Source: CAMLHP01 sp035759745
Lineage (GTDB): Bacteria; Gemmatimonadota; Gemmatimonadetes; Gemmatimonadales; GWC2-71-9
Direction of reading: 5' to 3'
DNA: 64,000 nucleotides
Assembly: GCA_035759745.1 (NCBI GenBank)
Contig: DASTUF010000033.1
Location: 31,783 to 95,782, forward strand
The position numbers and the translations under genes are program-made. Below the pieces are notes generated by a model that saw only the letters and a program-made list of their open reading frames with translations, ran no database searches and was not told the DNA's origin. How positions within the stretch are numbered: the stretch's first letter is position 1; the number at the start of each line of letters is the position of its first letter. Of the stretch, positions 28,733 to 35,692 are shown piece by piece.

Positions 28733-28761
28733 AACCTAACCGCCGCCCGATAGCCCGACAA
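28733..28761 (-). promoter_or_regulatory. Candidate ptsN promoter with overlapping palindrome
   Basis: On the minus strand TTGTCG (28756-28761), 17 nt, then TAGGTT (28733-28738). A perfect inverted repeat GTTAGG-N5-CCTAAC (28724-28740) covers the -10 element, the place expected for a repressor site. The regulator is unknown. Confidence 0.45.
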
Positions 28762-28809
28762 GCGATTCTGGGGTGGGAGGTTAGGGGCCTCGCTCGTCGC
28801 GGATGAAGC

Positions 28810-28906
28810 CGCTGCTCGGCGAGCCTCGCCTCACGGCGAGGCGCTGCCAGCGCTGGCCGCAGCGCCCAGGCCCGGCGTCGCCGAAGGCGACGCTCGCCGA
28901 GCAGCG
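28810..28906. repeat. Structured intergenic element with nested hairpins
   Basis: Perfect 15-bp outer arms (28810-28824 with 28892-28906, core CTGCTCGGCGAGC) enclose three further hairpins: GCCTCGCC/GGCGAGGC (28823-28842), a stem around the palindrome CCAGCGCTGG (28847-28856), and GCGTCGCC/GGCGACGC (28875-28893). It fills most of the ptsN-rlmN gap. It looks like a REP/BIME-type repeat or a structured RNA; no second copy is in the window. Confidence 0.7.
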
Positions 28907-28949
28907 AGTTTACTCGCGAGGAGAGCCTGCGACCGTCTACCTTTCACCC

Positions 28950-30014
28950 ATGTCCATGCCTTCTGCACCATCCCCGCTCCTCGACCTCACGCCCGCGGCA
29001 GCCCGCGACCGGCTCGAGGCGTGGGTCGGCGAACGCCACCTGCCCCGGTACCGGGTGGATCAGTTGGCGCGGCGGCTGTGGCAGGCGCCGGTCGCCGCCT
29101 GGGCCGACGCCACTGAGCTGCCGGTCGGGCTCAGGGCCGAGCTCGACCGGGAGCTGCCACTCACGCGGCTCGCCATCGATGTGGTCGAGCAGTCCGCCGA
29201 CGGTACCCGCAAGTACCTCTGGCGCCTGCCCGACGGCGAAGCAATCGAGTCGGTGCTGATTCCGTCCGGCAGCCGGCGCACGCTCTGCATCTCGTCGCAG
29301 GCGGGCTGCGCGCTCAAGTGCGCATTCTGTGCCACCGGCACCATGGGATTCCGGCGCAACCTTTCGCCGTTCGAGATCGCCGGCCAGGTGCGGGAGATCG
29401 TCCTCGCGACCCCCGACGACAAGCCCACCAACGTGGTGTACATGGGCATGGGCGAGCCGCTGCTCAATTGGCACGCGGTAGACGTGTCACTGAGCGTACT
29501 GAACGATCCGCTCGGCTTCGGCATCGGGGCCCGCCACATCACCGTGTCCACGGTCGGCATCCTGCCGGGCATGGAAGCCTTTGCACGGCGGCCGGAACAG
29601 TTCCGCCTGGCGATTTCGCTCCATGCGCCGAACGCGCTGCAACGCGCCGGTATCATGCCGATCCAGAAGAAGTATCCGCTGGCGGAGGTGCTCGCAGCCG
29701 CGGAGGCATTCCGGCGGCGGGTGACCTTCGAGTACGTGATGATCGCGGGTGTCAACGATGCCGACGCCGATGCCGACCTGCTGATCAGCCACGCGCGGCG
29801 CCTCGGCGCCTTCGTCAACATCCTGCCGCTGCATCCCGGCGGCGCGCCGGGGCTGGTGCCTGCATCAGCGTCGCGCATCCGTGCCTTTGCGGCCCGTCTC
29901 CGCTCCGCCGGCGTGGAAGCGGCGGTGCGCCGAAGCCGCGGCCTGGACATCAACGCCGCGTGCGGTCAGCTGAAAGTGGAGATGGAGCGGAAGCGCCGGG
30001 CGATTACGACGTGA
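28950..30014 (+). CDS. rlmN: 23S rRNA (A2503-C2) / tRNA (A37-C2) methyltransferase RlmN
   Basis: Radical-SAM methyltransferase, 354 residues from the ATG at 28950. The radical-SAM cluster Cys are 120, 124 and 127 (CALKCAFC); the catalytic C-terminal Cys lies in DINAACGQL near the end; NVVYMGMGEPL and HITVSTVGILPGM are family marks. A longer frame beginning at 28803 would be coded by the nested-hairpin repeat and is rejected. There is no Shine-Dalgarno close to the ATG, but TACCTT lies six bases before it, so a leaderless mRNA is likely. The last 11 bp overlap the convergent hydroxyacid dehydrogenase gene. Confidence 0.95.
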   Translation: MSMPSAPSPLLDLTPAAARDRLEAWVGERHLPRYRVDQLARRLWQAPVAAWADATELPVGLRAELDRELPLTRLAIDVVEQSADGTRKYLWRLPDGEAIESVLIPSGSRRTLCISSQAGCALKCAFCATGTMGFRRNLSPFEIAGQVREIVLATPDDKPTNVVYMGMGEPLLNWHAVDVSLSVLNDPLGFGIGARHITVSTVGILPGMEAFARRPEQFRLAISLHAPNALQRAGIMPIQKKYPLAEVLAAAEAFRRRVTFEYVMIAGVNDADADADLLISHARRLGAFVNILPLHPGGAPGLVPASASRIRAFAARLRSAGVEAAVRRSRGLDINAACGQLKVEMERKRRAITT

Positions 30015-30972
30015 CCCGGTCGGGGGGCGCCTTCCCCGCGAAGAACGCTTCCAGGTTGCAGAGCACCGTGTTGCCCATGGCGATCCGGGCTGTTTCCGTG
30101 GCGCTGCCCAGATGCGGCAGCAACACGGCCTGTTCGAGCTGCAGCAGCCCGGGGTGCACCGTCGGCTCCCGCTCGTAGACATCGAGACCGGCGGCCATCA
30201 AGCGGCCCCTCTCGAGCGCATCCACCAGGGCGGCTTCGTCCACCACCGGTCCCCGCGCAGTATTGATCAGGATCGCATTCGGCCGCAGCAGCGCCAGCCG
30301 CCGGGCATCGATGAGATGATGCGTCTCCGGCGTGGCCGGGGTGTGGAGCGAGACCACATCAGCTCGCTGGAGCAGGTCGTCCAGCGACTCCACGCGCTCG
30401 ACGGGAACACCGCCCATCAGCCCATCGGCGAGCGCGCTGCGGGACCAATACATGATCTTCATGCCGCATCCCCGGGCGGCGCGCACCGCCGTGGCCCGGC
30501 CAATCCGGCCCATGCCCACGATGCCGAGCGTCGCGCCGTCGAGGGAACGCCCCACCAGCTGGGTCGGCGCCCAGCCGGTCCATTTCCCCGAACGGACCAG
30601 CCGTTCGCCTTCGCCGGCGCGCCGAGCCGTCATCAGCATGAGCGTGAAGGCCAGCTCGGCGGTGGCATCGGTGAGCGCGCCCGGCGTGTTGATGACCACG
30701 ATGCCGGCCTTCGCCGCCGCAGCGAGGTCGATGTGATCGAGTCCCACGCCATAGTTGGCGATGATCCGTGCGCGGCAGTCCTGCAGCATGGCGGCATCGA
30801 TACGGTCAGTCACGGTGACGACCACCGCATCCGAGCCGGTGAGTGCGGCCCGCAGGGCTTTCGGCGAGAACGGGGCGTCGTCCGGATTGAGCACGGCGCG
30901 ATAGCGCTGCCCCAGTTGCGCCTCGATGGGTGCCGGCAGGCGGCGAGTGACCGTGACCTGATGCTGCGACAT
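30004..30972 (-). CDS. D-2-hydroxyacid dehydrogenase, probable glyoxylate/hydroxypyruvate reductase
   Basis: NAD(P)-dependent D-isomer-specific 2-hydroxyacid dehydrogenase of 322 residues. Seen are the nucleotide motif GIVGMGRIG, the family signature ILINTARGPVVDEAAL and the catalytic trio: Arg in NTARG, Glu in DVYEREP, and His in LLPHLGSAT. ANYGVGLDHIDL is the substrate loop. The divergent neighbour is a glycerate 2-kinase, so reduction of glyoxylate or hydroxypyruvate to glycolate or glycerate is the best guess. The ATG at 30972 has GAGGAG a few bases upstream and is preferred to a GTG one codon earlier. Confidence 0.87.
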   Translation of the reverse strand: MSQHQVTVTRRLPAPIEAQLGQRYRAVLNPDDAPFSPKALRAALTGSDAVVVTVTDRIDAAMLQDCRARIIANYGVGLDHIDLAAAAKAGIVVINTPGALTDATAELAFTLMLMTARRAGEGERLVRSGKWTGWAPTQLVGRSLDGATLGIVGMGRIGRATAVRAARGCGMKIMYWSRSALADGLMGGVPVERVESLDDLLQRADVVSLHTPATPETHHLIDARRLALLRPNAILINTARGPVVDEAALVDALERGRLMAAGLDVYEREPTVHPGLLQLEQAVLLPHLGSATETARIAMGNTVLCNLEAFFAGKAPPDRVTS

Positions 30973-30998
30973 CACACCCTCCTCGGGAAACCATTACC

Positions 30999-32231
30999 GT
31001 GAGCGACGCCTCGACCCTGGCTGCCGACTGCCTGCGGGCTGCGATTGCGCGTGCCGACCCGGTGTCTGCCGTCGAACGGGTACTCGCGACCCGGACCGTC
31101 ACCGGCCCTTGCCGGATCGTCGCCGTGGGCAAGGCTGCACACGGTATGGCGACCGGCGCGGTGCGATGGCTGGCGCGCCAGGGTCACGCACCGGCGGGTG
31201 GCGTCGTGATCGGCCACACCGACCTCGGCTCGCCGGATCCGGCGCTGACCTGGGCGCGGGGAGATCACCCGGTGCCGGGCCGCGCGTCGCTGCAAGCCGC
31301 GTCCCAACTCGGTGCCACGGTGGCCGCGATGCACCCGGGTGACTCGGCGCTCGTGCTGCTGTCCGGCGGTGCGTCGAGCATCATCGCGGCCCCGGTCGCC
31401 GCGCTGGGCGACTACGACGTCGGGTCGCTGACCCAGGCGCTCCTCGCCAGCGGCGCTCCGATCGACGTCAGCAATACCGTTCGGCGTCGGGTGCTCCGCT
31501 GGGCCGGCGGCCGGCTCGCAGCCGCCCTCCGATGTCCACGCATTGGCATCGCCATCTCGGATGTGCCCGGAGACCATGCGCGCCTCATCGGGAGCGGCCC
31601 GCTCACCGGGCACCAGCCGGAAGACGACCGTTTCCAGGATGCATTGCGCGTGCTCCCGATCGGCATGCGCGGCCCGTTGCTGCGCGCGTGGGAGGCCGGG
31701 TTCCTCAACCTGCCCGCCGACGAGCCGCACGACATCGAGATCGCGGCGTCCAACGCGCAGGCACTCGAGGCCGCAGCCGCGGTGGCGCGACAGGCAGGCT
31801 GGCTGACCGCAACCCGGCCAGGCGCGCTGTCGGGAGAAGCCGCAGCTGCAGGCCGGTCACTCGCCGCCGAGCTGCGTGCGCTGCCACCCGGAACTCGTCA
31901 GTGCATCATCGCCGGGGGTGAGACCACGGTCACACTGCGAGATACGCCGGGGATCGGCGGCCGCTCCCAGGAGCTCGCCCTCGCCGCCGCGCGCGAGCTC
32001 CATGGCGCAGCCGACGTGCTGCTCCTCGCCGCAGGCACCGACGGCCGCGATGGGCCGACCGATGCCGCGGGTGCGCTGGTGGATGGTGCCACCTGGGCGC
32101 GGGTTCCGGACGGCGACGGCGCACTGCTGCGCCATGACACCCATCGTGCGCTCGCCGCCGCCGAGGCGCTGCTCCGCACCGGTCCTACCGGCACCAACGT
32201 GATGGACGTGGTGGTCGCGCTGCGCTGGTAG
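30999..32231 (+). CDS. Glycerate 2-kinase (MOFRL / GckA family)
   Basis: Phosphorylates D-glycerate to 2-phosphoglycerate, feeding glycolysis. 410 residues with the DUF4147 N-terminal domain (AVGKAAHGMATGA, LVLLSGGASSIIAAP, VSNTVRRRVLRWAGGRLAA, ISDVPGD) and the C-terminal MOFRL domain (GGETTVTLRDTPGIGGRSQELAL, LAAGTDGRDGPTDAAGA). The start is a GTG with no evident ribosome binding site. It diverges from the hydroxyacid dehydrogenase gene with only 26 bp between start codons; the products are consecutive enzymes of glyoxylate/hydroxypyruvate use. Confidence 0.9.
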   Translation: MSDASTLAADCLRAAIARADPVSAVERVLATRTVTGPCRIVAVGKAAHGMATGAVRWLARQGHAPAGGVVIGHTDLGSPDPALTWARGDHPVPGRASLQAASQLGATVAAMHPGDSALVLLSGGASSIIAAPVAALGDYDVGSLTQALLASGAPIDVSNTVRRRVLRWAGGRLAAALRCPRIGIAISDVPGDHARLIGSGPLTGHQPEDDRFQDALRVLPIGMRGPLLRAWEAGFLNLPADEPHDIEIAASNAQALEAAAAVARQAGWLTATRPGALSGEAAAAGRSLAAELRALPPGTRQCIIAGGETTVTLRDTPGIGGRSQELALAAARELHGAADVLLLAAGTDGRDGPTDAAGALVDGATWARVPDGDGALLRHDTHRALAAAEALLRTGPTGTNVMDVVVALRW

Positions 32232-32233
32232 CG

Positions 32234-32707
32234 TCAGGGATGGAGCGGAAGGTCGGTGGCGAAATCCGACCCGATGATGACAGTGACATCAACGTAGCGG
32301 AGCGAGTCGGGAACCAGCTCCGGCTGACCCTGCTCCAGGGCCCGCGCCACCCGCCGGGCTGCGTCGATATCACCCCGGCGCGCGAGGACCCGGGTGCGAT
32401 CGTTCAGCGTGTCGGCGTTGTCCAGGGCAACCACATCGATCCCACGCGAGCGCAGCAGGCGACCGACATCCACCGCGAGGCCGCTGCGCCTGGTGCCATT
32501 CAGCACCTCCACCTGAATGCTGTCGCGCAATCCCGGCACCGGCCAGGCCAGTTGCCCTTCCCGGCCCGGCTGGATAGTCACGCTGGAGCTGCCGGCGCCC
32601 GACCGGAGCGCCAGCACGGCAACAGCCACCGCGACGATCAGCGCGCCGGCGCCGAGGAGGAGGCGAGAGCGTTCCAGAAGCGTACCGTGGGCTCGAGCAG
32701 CGTCCAT
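32234..32707 (-). CDS. Membrane-anchored LytR C-terminal (LytR_C) domain protein
   Basis: 157 residues: a short cytoplasmic N-terminus, one transmembrane helix (about 17-35) and an extracytoplasmic LytR_C domain (VEVLNGTRRSGLAVDVGRLLRSRGIDVV, then RVLARRGDIDAARRVARALE). This domain accompanies LCP cell-wall ligases but has no proven activity alone. It overlaps the upstream HD-domain gene by 70 bp, longer than other overlaps here, so the true start may be internal. Its stop lies 2 bp from the convergent glycerate kinase stop. Last gene of the trp-pan run. Confidence 0.7.
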   Translation of the reverse strand: MDAARAHGTLLERSRLLLGAGALIVAVAVAVLALRSGAGSSSVTIQPGREGQLAWPVPGLRDSIQVEVLNGTRRSGLAVDVGRLLRSRGIDVVALDNADTLNDRTRVLARRGDIDAARRVARALEQGQPELVPDSLRYVDVTVIIGSDFATDLPLHP

Positions 32708-33222
32708 CCTGATTCGACTGTGTAGCTGACACGCCAGCGGGCAATCTCCCGCAGCACCTTGCGCGGTGCATCCGGGAATTGCTCGGCGAGTGCACGCCGT
32801 GCCGGCTGGGCAAAGTCACGCCCCGGTTCCAGGAAGTCCGCGCAGTACAGCACCCGTCCCACCATGTCCCATTCCGCGAGACCTACCGAGTGGTACCGGA
32901 CCGCGTCCAGCACGCCGCGATCAGCCTCGCCCTCCGCCTTGGCGCGCGCGGCGCTGGCGGGGCCATGGCGCAACTCGGGCGGCCCGGGCGTGCTGGCCGC
33001 CCATGCCTCCAGCATTTCCTCCGAAGCATCGCGCAGCGCGTCATGCAGCCAGACGGCGCGCAACCAGCGATTCCGCTCCGAGTCGGGCACGCCCATCTCG
33101 TCGGCCCAGCTGCTGGCGAGCTCGGCGACCCGGGTGATATGATCGATGCGTTCGGGGGTGACGATGGCCCACGCCGGGAGCGTGGGCCGCAAGGCAAACG
33201 GCGCGGAGGGACGGTCGCGCAC
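32638..33222 (-). CDS. HD-domain phosphohydrolase (YqeK-like)
   Basis: 194-residue HD-superfamily hydrolase. His28 (ERIDHITRVAELA), His60-Asp61 (VWLHDALRD) and the later RYHSVG and YCADFLEPGRDF segments match the YqeK layout, whose members hydrolyse diadenosine tetraphosphate. The usual partner nadD is absent from this site, so the assignment to that reaction is tentative. The GTG start lies 11 bp after the panD stop. YqeK-like followed by LytR_C is an order seen with nadD/rsfS clusters. Confidence 0.7.
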   Translation of the reverse strand: MRDRPSAPFALRPTLPAWAIVTPERIDHITRVAELASSWADEMGVPDSERNRWLRAVWLHDALRDASEEMLEAWAASTPGPPELRHGPASAARAKAEGEADRGVLDAVRYHSVGLAEWDMVGRVLYCADFLEPGRDFAQPARRALAEQFPDAPRKVLREIARWRVSYTVESGWTLLEPTVRFWNALASSSAPAR

Positions 33223-33233
33223 GGAGGGCGGGA

Positions 33234-33605
33234 TCAGCCTTCGGCGCGGAGTGGCGGGCGAACGATCCGGTTGCGCTCGTCCACGAAGATCACCCGCGGA
33301 CGATGCCGCTCGGCCTCGGCCTCGTCGTAGTTGCCGTACGAAATGACGATCACGAGGTCGCCCGGCAGCCCCAGCCGCGCGGCGGCCCCATTGAGCTGCA
33401 TCACACCCGAACCACGCGGGCCGGGGATGACGTAGGTGCTGAACCGGGACCCGTTGTTGACGTTGACGATCTGGACTTCCTCGAACTCGACCAGGTCAGC
33501 CGCCTCGAGCAGGTCCTCGTCCACCGTGAACGAGCCCTCGTAATGCAGGTCCGCGGACGTGATCGTGGCCCGGTGGATCTTGGATTTCATCAGGTGGCGC
33601 TGCAT
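33234..33605 (-). CDS. panD: Aspartate 1-decarboxylase (pyruvoyl enzyme)
   Basis: Makes beta-alanine from aspartate for pantothenate. 123 residues from the ATG at 33605, five bases after the panC stop. Self-cleavage between Gly24 and Ser25 (HYEGSF) generates the pyruvoyl group. Choosing this start puts Ser at 25, the E. coli position; an ATG five codons on would not. ADLHYEGS, NNGSRFSTYVIPG and GAAARLGLPGDLVIVISY are diagnostic. With panB and panC it completes the route to pantothenate except for ketopantoate reductase, which is not seen. Confidence 0.95.
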   Translation of the reverse strand: MQRHLMKSKIHRATITSADLHYEGSFTVDEDLLEAADLVEFEEVQIVNVNNGSRFSTYVIPGPRGSGVMQLNGAAARLGLPGDLVIVISYGNYDEAEAERHRPRVIFVDERNRIVRPPLRAEG

Positions 33606-33610
33606 GGTGC

Positions 33611-34465
33611 TCAAGGCGCTCCGAGAATGGTGTTGTCGATCAGGCGCGTCGTACCCACCCGTGCTGCCAGCGCAACGATCGTGCCCGGCACGGCCTCTGC
33701 GACCGGTTCCAGCCGCTCCGGATCCGTTATCGCAATATAGTCCTCCCTCAGTCCCGGATGTTCGACCAGCACCTCTCGAATGAGGGCTTCGAGAGTGGCC
33801 GAATCCCGCTCTCCAGCGGCGAAGGCCCCTTCCGCGACGACGAGTGCGCGCGACAGGCCGAGCGCCTGTTCGCGGGCCCACGCGTCGAGGTAGACATTGC
33901 GGCTGCTCAGCGCGAGGCCATCGGCGTCGCGGACCGTGGGAGACACCACCACCCGCAGCGGAAAATCCAGGTCGTCGACCATCCGGCGCACCAGCGTAAC
34001 CTGCTGGATATCCTTCTGGCCGAACACCGCCACATCGGGTTGCACCAGGTTGAACAGTTTGGCCACCACCGTCAGGACGCCGGCGAAGTGTCCCGCGCGC
34101 ACCGATCCCTCCCATCGCCCGGCGGCGGCACCGGGCACCACCCGCGTGTCCGCGCCTTCCGGGTACAGCGCCTCCACTGTGGGAACGAACAGCAGGTCCA
34201 CGCCGCGATCCGCCGCCAGCGCGCGATCGCGATCCAGGTTGCGGGGGTACCGGGTGAAGTCTTCACCGGGACCAAACTGGAGCGGATTGACGAACACGCT
34301 CATCGCGACGCGGTCGGTCAGATCACGTGCCCGATCCACCAGCGCGAGATGGCCTTCGTGCAGCGCACCCATGGTAGGCACGAGACCGACCCGCCGACCT
34401 TCCTCACGCTGCTGCCGGCGCCAGCTGCGCAGCTGGCCGATGGCCTCGATCTCGAGCATGCTCAC
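33611..34465 (-). CDS. panC: Pantothenate synthetase
   Basis: ATP-dependent condensation of pantoate with beta-alanine. 284 residues, a nucleotidyltransferase fold with the HxGH motif as HEGH (36-39) and the KMSKS-like loop ALSSRN. Other marks are VGLVPTMGALHEGHL, VFVNPLQFGPGEDF and VAVFGQKDIQQ. The start is a GTG overlapping the panB stop (GTGA); an ATG two codons later is also possible. It lies between panB and panD in the common order. Confidence 0.95.
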   Translation of the reverse strand: MSMLEIEAIGQLRSWRRQQREEGRRVGLVPTMGALHEGHLALVDRARDLTDRVAMSVFVNPLQFGPGEDFTRYPRNLDRDRALAADRGVDLLFVPTVEALYPEGADTRVVPGAAAGRWEGSVRAGHFAGVLTVVAKLFNLVQPDVAVFGQKDIQQVTLVRRMVDDLDFPLRVVVSPTVRDADGLALSSRNVYLDAWAREQALGLSRALVVAEGAFAAGERDSATLEALIREVLVEHPGLREDYIAITDPERLEPVAEAVPGTIVALAARVGTTRLIDNTILGAP

Positions 34466-35274
34466 TCGAAGCCGTGCTCCGGACCAGGATAGGTGCCCGA
34501 GCGCACCTCGGTGGCGTACGCCTGCACCGCTTCGCGGGTGGCGGCCGCCAGCTCGCCGTACCGCTTGAGGAACTTCGGGCTGAAGCCCTCATTGAGCCCG
34601 AGCATGTCATGCAGCACCAGCACCTGGCCGTCACAATGCTCGCCGGCCCCGATGCCGATGGTGGGTACCCGCAGCGCGGCGGTGACCCGCTGCGCCAATG
34701 CGCGCGGCACCAGTTCGAGCACGATGGCGAAGGCGCCCGCGTCCTCGAGCAGCTTCGCGTCCTCCAGCAACCGTTCCGCGGCCAGCGCCTCGCGCGCCTG
34801 CACCCGGTAGCCGCCCAGGGCATGGACCGATTGCGGCGTGAGGCCGAGGTGCCCCATGACCGGAATGCCCCGGTCCACCAGCGCGCGGACGGTGTCGGCC
34901 ATGGCGCGGCCACCTTCGAGCTTCACGCCGTCGGCCGAGGTCTCCTGCATCACCCGTCCCGCGTTGCGGATCGCTTCTTCGATGCTCACCTGATAGGTGA
35001 GGAACGGCAAGTCGACGATGACCAGCGCATCGGTGCCGCGCCGCACCGAACTCGCGTGATAGATCATCTGGTCCAGCGTGGCGCTGAGGGTCGAGTCGCG
35101 CCCGGCGAGCACCTGGTTGACGGAATCGCCCACCAGCAGCAGGTCCGCTCCTCCGTCCGACAACAGCCGCGCAAAGAGCGCGTCATAGCATGTGAGCATC
35201 ACGATCCGGCGCCCGGCAGCCTTCATCGCAACCAGTTCCATCACCGATCGGGGGCGTTCGTCAGCGGTCGTCAC
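34462..35274 (-). CDS. panB: 3-methyl-2-oxobutanoate hydroxymethyltransferase
   Basis: First committed enzyme of pantothenate synthesis, transferring a hydroxymethyl group from methylene-THF to ketoisovalerate. 270 residues. TCYDALFARLL, LLVGDSVNQVLAGRDSTL, VKLEGG, PVMGHLGLTPQ and GIGAGEHCDGQVLVLHDMLG are the conserved metal and substrate sites. I use the GTG at 35274 because GGAG lies seven bases before it; a TTG two codons earlier has the same GGAG too close. It overlaps folK by 14 bp. Confidence 0.94.
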   Translation of the reverse strand: MTTADERPRSVMELVAMKAAGRRIVMLTCYDALFARLLSDGGADLLLVGDSVNQVLAGRDSTLSATLDQMIYHASSVRRGTDALVIVDLPFLTYQVSIEEAIRNAGRVMQETSADGVKLEGGRAMADTVRALVDRGIPVMGHLGLTPQSVHALGGYRVQAREALAAERLLEDAKLLEDAGAFAIVLELVPRALAQRVTAALRVPTIGIGAGEHCDGQVLVLHDMLGLNEGFSPKFLKRYGELAAATREAVQAYATEVRSGTYPGPEHGFE

Positions 35275-35692
35275 GTCCAAGCTCCACGAGTTCCCGCTGC
35301 CAGAAGTCGCGTTCCGGCAGGCGGGGATGGGGAATGGTCAGTCCCGGCTCCTCCACGAGGCGATCCCCGAAGAGGACGATGTCGAGGTCCAGCGTGCGCG
35401 AGGCCCAGCGGGCGCCCGTCGCGCGCCGCCGGCCGCGGGATTGTTCGATCCGCTGGCACGCTTCCAGCAGGGCGCGTGGCGTGAGCCCGGTTCGCAGGCG
35501 GACCATCTGGTTCAAATATGGTGGCTGGTCCAGGCCGCCAAGTGGGGCTGTCTCCTCGATCGTGCTGGCGGCCTCGAGCACCGTGGCGGGGAGGGCGGCG
35601 AGCTGCTCGCACGCGGCGTTCAGGTGGGCGGCGCGATCGCCGAGATTGCTTCCCAGCGCGACGTACGTGATGTCCCCGCCAGGCCCGGTCAT
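35261..35692 (-). CDS. folK: Hydroxymethyldihydropterin pyrophosphokinase (HPPK)
   Basis: Folate pathway kinase activating 6-hydroxymethyl-7,8-dihydropterin. 143 residues; the signature RWASRTLDLDIVLFG and the N-terminal VALGSNLGDRAAHL are clear, with the pterin loop ETAPLGGLDQPPYLNQ. No folB or folP is adjacent. Placement before panB is sensible because PanB consumes a folate one-carbon unit. It is linked to its neighbours by a 4-bp overlap upstream and 14 bp downstream. Confidence 0.92.
   Translation of the reverse strand: MTGPGGDITYVALGSNLGDRAAHLNAACEQLAALPATVLEAASTIEETAPLGGLDQPPYLNQMVRLRTGLTPRALLEACQRIEQSRGRRRATGARWASRTLDLDIVLFGDRLVEEPGLTIPHPRLPERDFWQRELVELGRDDR

Noticed and set aside
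28803..28949. N-terminal extension of RlmN
   Set aside because: The added 49 residues would be coded by the nested-hairpin repeat, and the family N-terminus begins after the ATG at 28950.
32370..32819. Separate 149-codon frame overlapping the LytR_C and HD genes
   Set aside because: It has no recognisable domain and is coded in a third frame of two supported genes.
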